From an uncultured Pseudomonadota bacterium (GTDB lineage: Bacteria; Pseudomonadota; Gammaproteobacteria; Burkholderiales; Usitatibacteraceae): DNA of 9,851 nucleotides. How positions within the stretch are numbered: the stretch's first letter is position 1; every line of letters begins with the position of its first letter. Both the position numbers and the translations under genes were made by a program. The notes beneath the pieces are model-generated. The model ran no database searches. It was given only the letters and a program-made list of their open reading frames with translations, and was not told where the DNA came from. Location: positions 1-9,851 of the forward strand of contig CALEJW010000032.1 of assembly GCA_937898635.1 (NCBI GenBank). The letters are read 5' to 3'. Positions 7,263 to 9,851 of this stretch are shown here, piece after piece.

Positions 7263-7275
7263 CAATGCAGCATTG
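7263..7275. promoter_or_regulatory. 13-bp perfect dyad next to the -10 box, candidate operator
   Basis: CAATGC (7263-7268), a single central A (7269) and GCATTG (7270-7275) form a perfect inverted repeat. On the minus strand it ends 3 bp before the -10 box, so it occupies the spacer between -10 and the absent -35. Its AT content stands out from the surrounding GC-rich DNA. A dimeric regulator of the dehydrogenase gene is the natural reading; the regulator cannot be named from this window. Confidence 0.4.
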
Positions 7276-7280
7276 ATCCC

Positions 7281-7315
7281 GGCCGGGGTCCCGGCCCGGC
7301 CCGGCGGCAGGACCC
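7281..7315. repeat. Overlapping GC inverted repeats downstream of yqaA
   Basis: GGCCGG (7281-7286) and CCGGCC (7291-7296) form a 6-bp stem with a GGTC loop. Alternatively GGGTCC (7286-7291) pairs with GGACCC (7310-7315). The two foldings exclude each other. They lie between the yqaA stop and the promoter of the next leftward gene, where a terminator would be expected, but no T-run follows on the minus strand. Confidence 0.3.
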
Positions 7316-7321
7316 GGAGAT

Positions 7322-7717
7322 CTAGAGAAAGGCCACGGCCTGGGCGATCACGGCGTAGCGCGCCGCCTTCCCCGCCGCCATGGCGAGCGCGCAGCCCACC
7401 CAGTTCAGGCGCAGCCACCCTGCGGCGGCGCACAACGCGTCTCCCGCGACCGGCACCCACGCGAGGAGCAGCACCGCCACGCCGTAGCGGCGCACGCGCT
7501 GGACCGCGCGGCTCTCCGGCAGGCGCGAGGGCAGGAGCCGGCCGAGGGCGTAGGTCGTGAGGCCCCCCAGGGTGTTGCCGAGGGTGGCCACCGCGACGGC
7601 GGCGGCCGGCGCGGCGCCCGCCTTCAGCGCCGCCGCGAGCACGATCTCCGAATTCCCGGGAAGCAGGGTCGCCGAGAGGAAGGCCGAGGCGAAGGTCGCC
7701 CAGAGCGAGAACTCCAC
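7322..7717 (-). CDS. yqaA: YqaA-type small VTT/DedA-like inner membrane protein
   Basis: 131 residues, close to the length of E. coli YqaA (142 by memory). The match is clear in several blocks: FASAFLSATLLPGNSEIVL at about 9-27, ATLGNTLGGLTTYALGRLLP around 44-63, RRYGVAVLLLAWVPVAGDALCAAAGWLR around 76-103, then GKAARYAVIA near the end. Three or four hydrophobic segments are visible, including a glycine-rich part like the re-entrant loop of VTT-domain proteins. DedA/VTT proteins act in membrane homeostasis and lipid transport; the job of YqaA itself is not settled. The start is a GTG at 7717, only 4 nt after the TAG of the upstream TPR glycosyltransferase gene, with AGG as a weak ribosome site, so translation is probably coupled. 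The short length is normal for this family rather than a truncation. Confidence 0.9.
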   Translation of the reverse strand: MEFSLWATFASAFLSATLLPGNSEIVLAAALKAGAAPAAAVAVATLGNTLGGLTTYALGRLLPSRLPESRAVQRVRRYGVAVLLLAWVPVAGDALCAAAGWLRLNWVGCALAMAAGKAARYAVIAQAVAFL

Positions 7718-7721
7718 CGGC

Positions 7722-9851
7722 CTAGCGACCGGTCCCGGCGAGATCCTCCAGCGCCGCGGCGAACGCAGCCGCGGGCGCGGCGTCGTCGAAGAGCGCGCCG
7801 GCCCCTTCGGCGAGCCGCTCGCGCGTCGCGCGGCGCGCCGCCTCGTCGCGGCCCAGTCCCGTGGCGATGCGCACGTAGTCGCCGGCGTCCTTCGCGACGA
7901 GCTCCGGGACCCCGGCCCGGCGCAGCATCGCCGCGCTCTGCCGGCCGCGCATGAGGGCGCCGGGGAGCGTCACGAGCGGGAGTCCCGTGGCGATCGCGTC
8001 GAGCGAAGTGTTGCCGCCGGACCAGTGCAGCGTGTCGAGCATCACGTCGCAGAGCGCGTTCACGCGGAGGTACTCGCCGTGGGAGAGGAAGCCGAGGAAG
8101 GTCGTGCGGCGCTCGCCGTCGATCCCGGCCTCGGCGAGCGCCGCGAGGAGGCGGGCCCGGAAGTGCTGCGTGACCGGGCCCTCCTTGTAGCCGAAGAAGA
8201 CGAGGCGCCCCTTCGGGTCGGCGGCGAGCACCTGCGCGAAGAGGCGGTCGTTGGCCGGGTGGATCTTGAAGAGCGACTGCGGGCAGAGGTAGAGCGTGCC
8301 GGTGGCGGGCAGGCCGAGCGCCTCGCGGTCCTTCGTGCTTTCGGTGCGCGGGCGCTGGTAGCGAGTGCCGATGCCGGGCAGCCCCACGAGGCGCTCGCGG
8401 TAGGCGCCCTGGGCGCCCTCGGGCTCCATCTCCGCGCAGGAGAGGAAGGCGTCGATCGAGGCGAGCCCGCTGGTGGTGGGATGGCCCCAGCCGGCGACCT
8501 GCACCGGCGCGAGGCGCAGCGCCGCGAGGGCGAAGGTGTCGGCGTGCATGCCGAGCTCGGGATAGACCAGGACGTCGAGCTCCTCGGCGGCCACGCGGCG
8601 GGCGATGGCGAGGAGCGGGTAGCCCGAGACGTGGTGGAAGCGGTCGGCGGCGGCGGCGATGGCGCGCGTGTCGTCGGCGACCCAGGCATTGGTGTAGAAG
8701 ACGACCTTCTCGAAGCGGGCCGGGTCGAGGTCGAGGACCCAGCTCGCGAAGTAGCGCCCCGCGGTGCAGTTGAAGAAGAAGTGGCTGAGGAAGCCCACGC
8801 GCAGGCGCCCCTGCCGCGCCCGCCGCGGCCGCTCGGCGAAGAATTCCGGGAGGCTCGCGCGCAGCGCCGCCGCGAGGAAGTCGCCGTAGCGCGACTGCAG
8901 CTCCCGGTCGTCGCGCCCCTGGTAGGCGAGGTAGAAGTTGGTCCAGCTCGCGCCGAGGAGCGCCGCCGCGGGGCGCGCGCGGGTGAAGCGGGCGATGCCG
9001 GCGTGCAGCTCCTCGAGGCCCTGCGCGTAGCGGGCGCGGCGGGCTTCGAGGTCCGCTTCGTCGCGGTACACCGCCGGCAGGACGAGCCGCGCCCCGAGGG
9101 CGGCGCGAAGGCTCGCGGGATCGAGCGACTCCGCGCGCTGGAATTCCCGCGTGGCCTCCTCGGTCAGGCCCGACTCCCAGAGGAAGTCGCCCCACGCCGC
9201 GCGCAGGCGCGCATCCCGCGGCAGGGCCTGCACCGCGACCTTGTGCGCGCCCGCGGCGCGCGGATCGCGCATTCGCCGCAGGAGCTGGGCGCGAAGCAGG
9301 AGCGCCTCGGCGAGGCGCGGATCGGCGCGCAGCGCCGACTCCAGCGACTCGAGCGCGGCGTCGAAGCGGCCCTCGCGCTCCAGGAGCCGCGCGAGATTCA
9401 GGTGCGCGAGCGCGAAGCCGGGGTCGGTCTCGAGCGCGCGGCGAAAGGCCGTTTCCGCTTCCGCCACACGGTCGAGTGCCAGCTCCGCGATGCCGAGGCC
9501 GTTCCAGCTGCGCGCGGCGGCGGGCTCCAGCGCGGTGGCGCGCTCGAACGCCTCGCGCGCGCCGGCGGCGTCATTCTCGTCGATGCGCGCCGACCCCAGG
9601 GCAATCCACGCGGCGGTCCAGTCGGGCTTGCGCTCGACCGCGGCCTCGTAGTGCGCGGCGGCCGCGCGAGAGTCGCCCTCGTCGGTGGCCGCGTGTCCCG
9701 CGAGGAGGTGGTAGGCCGGGGGCGCCGCGTCGAGCGCGAGCGCGCGGGAAGCCGATTGCCTTGCGAGCGCGGCCCGCCCGAGCTGGTGCTCGGCGAGCGC
9801 GCGAAGATGCCAGAGCTCGGCATCGCCGTCCCGCTCGGCGAGCAGCGCCGT
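7722..9851 (-). CDS. TPR / O-GlcNAc-transferase-like (SPINDLY-type, GT41) glycosyltransferase, 5' end missing
   Basis: The frame is open to the window edge, so the N-terminus is missing; 709 residues are visible, numbered here from the edge. At least seven TPR units with 34-residue spacing fill about 8-245: the Pro ending each repeat falls at 76, 110, 144 and 178, then 211 and 245. The rest is the catalytic C-terminus of the OGT/SPINDLY family: RVGFLSHFF at about 351-359, PVQVAGWGHPTTSG with H457, the LFKIHP block with K529 (equivalent of the sugar-nucleotide-binding lysine), and DTLHWSGGNTSLDA at 606-619. Such enzymes transfer a sugar from a nucleotide sugar to Ser/Thr of proteins, the TPRs choosing the target; in bacteria the targets are mostly unknown. 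The loop after SHFF, usually DHT, reads N361-C362-T363 here, so the usual histidine is lost. The internal GTG at 9467 is not the start, since TPRs continue upstream. yqaA follows 4 nt downstream. Confidence 0.9.
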   Translation of the reverse strand, partial: TALLAERDGDAELWHLRALAEHQLGRAALARQSASRALALDAAPPAYHLLAGHAATDEGDSRAAAAHYEAAVERKPDWTAAWIALGSARIDENDAAGAREAFERATALEPAAARSWNGLGIAELALDRVAEAETAFRRALETDPGFALAHLNLARLLEREGRFDAALESLESALRADPRLAEALLLRAQLLRRMRDPRAAGAHKVAVQALPRDARLRAAWGDFLWESGLTEEATREFQRAESLDPASLRAALGARLVLPAVYRDEADLEARRARYAQGLEELHAGIARFTRARPAAALLGASWTNFYLAYQGRDDRELQSRYGDFLAAALRASLPEFFAERPRRARQGRLRVGFLSHFFFNCTAGRYFASWVLDLDPARFEKVVFYTNAWVADDTRAIAAAADRFHHVSGYPLLAIARRVAAEELDVLVYPELGMHADTFALAALRLAPVQVAGWGHPTTSGLASIDAFLSCAEMEPEGAQGAYRERLVGLPGIGTRYQRPRTESTKDREALGLPATGTLYLCPQSLFKIHPANDRLFAQVLAADPKGRLVFFGYKEGPVTQHFRARLLAALAEAGIDGERRTTFLGFLSHGEYLRVNALCDVMLDTLHWSGGNTSLDAIATGLPLVTLPGALMRGRQSAAMLRRAGVPELVAKDAGDYVRIATGLGRDEAARRATRERLAEGAGALFDDAAPAAAFAAALEDLAGTGR

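Noticed and set aside
7211..7273. An upstream ATG adding 21 residues to the dehydrogenase
   Set aside because: The added residues are Pro/Ala-rich and unlike the family start, and this ATG lies within the dyad and upstream of the -10 box, so it would not be in the transcript.
5333..7276. A 647-codon open frame on the plus strand
   Set aside because: Antisense to the dehydrogenase, biased composition, no recognisable domain.
9467..9851. Treating the GTG at 9467 as the start of the glycosyltransferase
   Set aside because: The same frame continues upstream to the window edge with further 34-residue TPR units, so this GTG is an internal valine codon.
1..9851. CRISPR arrays, tRNA/rRNA genes, insertion sequences, attachment sites
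   Set aside because: Reading both strands showed no regular direct repeats with spacers, no tRNA-like cloverleaf, no transposase motifs and no terminal inverted repeats with target duplications. The only regular repeats are the TPR units at protein level.

Overview
The window is very GC-rich (about 70% by eye) chromosomal DNA, packed almost end to end with genes. It carries a proteobacterial glutathione synthetase and a giant flavin/iron-sulfur dehydrogenase with the DUF3683 N-terminus, a fusion I know mainly from Betaproteobacteria. I infer a betaproteobacterium; the exact lineage cannot be read from the sequence. I see no mobile element, tRNA, rRNA, CRISPR array or phage gene. It looks like ordinary core chromosome rather than an accessory island.

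Layout: the first 56 bases hold the start of a leftward gene that runs off the window. A 201-bp divergent intergenic region separates it from gshB, the only complete rightward gene (258-1208). All other genes run leftward. In transcription order they are: a 5'-truncated TPR/O-GlcNAc-transferase-like (SPINDLY-type) protein (9851-7722); yqaA, a small VTT/DedA-like membrane protein, 4 nt downstream (7717-7322); a 104-bp gap with GC inverted repeats, a dyad and a -10 box; the 1284-residue DUF3683 FAD/Fe-S dehydrogenase (7210-3356); an 82-bp gap that opens with a strong GC hairpin; a HIT-family nucleotide-binding protein (3273-2827); and, 8 nt on, a 537-residue uncharacterised protein (2818-1205). 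That last gene meets gshB tail to tail, and one CTAG tetramer supplies both stop codons.

How the genes work together: the TPR glycosyltransferase and yqaA are probably one transcript. The dehydrogenase probably has its own promoter and may read through, weakened by the hairpin, into the HIT/unknown pair. The dehydrogenase joins a GlcD/D-lactate-dehydrogenase-like flavin half to a GlcF-like half with two [4Fe-4S] motifs and two CCG domains, so it most likely oxidises a 2-hydroxyacid and passes electrons to a membrane acceptor. GshB makes glutathione and is functionally separate.

I found no clearly new multi-gene system. The points most worth a second look are: the uncharacterised 537-residue protein with a possible degenerate PilZ-like C-terminus; loss of the usual active-site-loop histidine in the glycosyltransferase; a 13-bp perfect dyad next to the -10 box of the dehydrogenase gene; a C-rich leader with opposite-strand G-quadruplex potential upstream of gshB; and an unusual preference for TAG stops.
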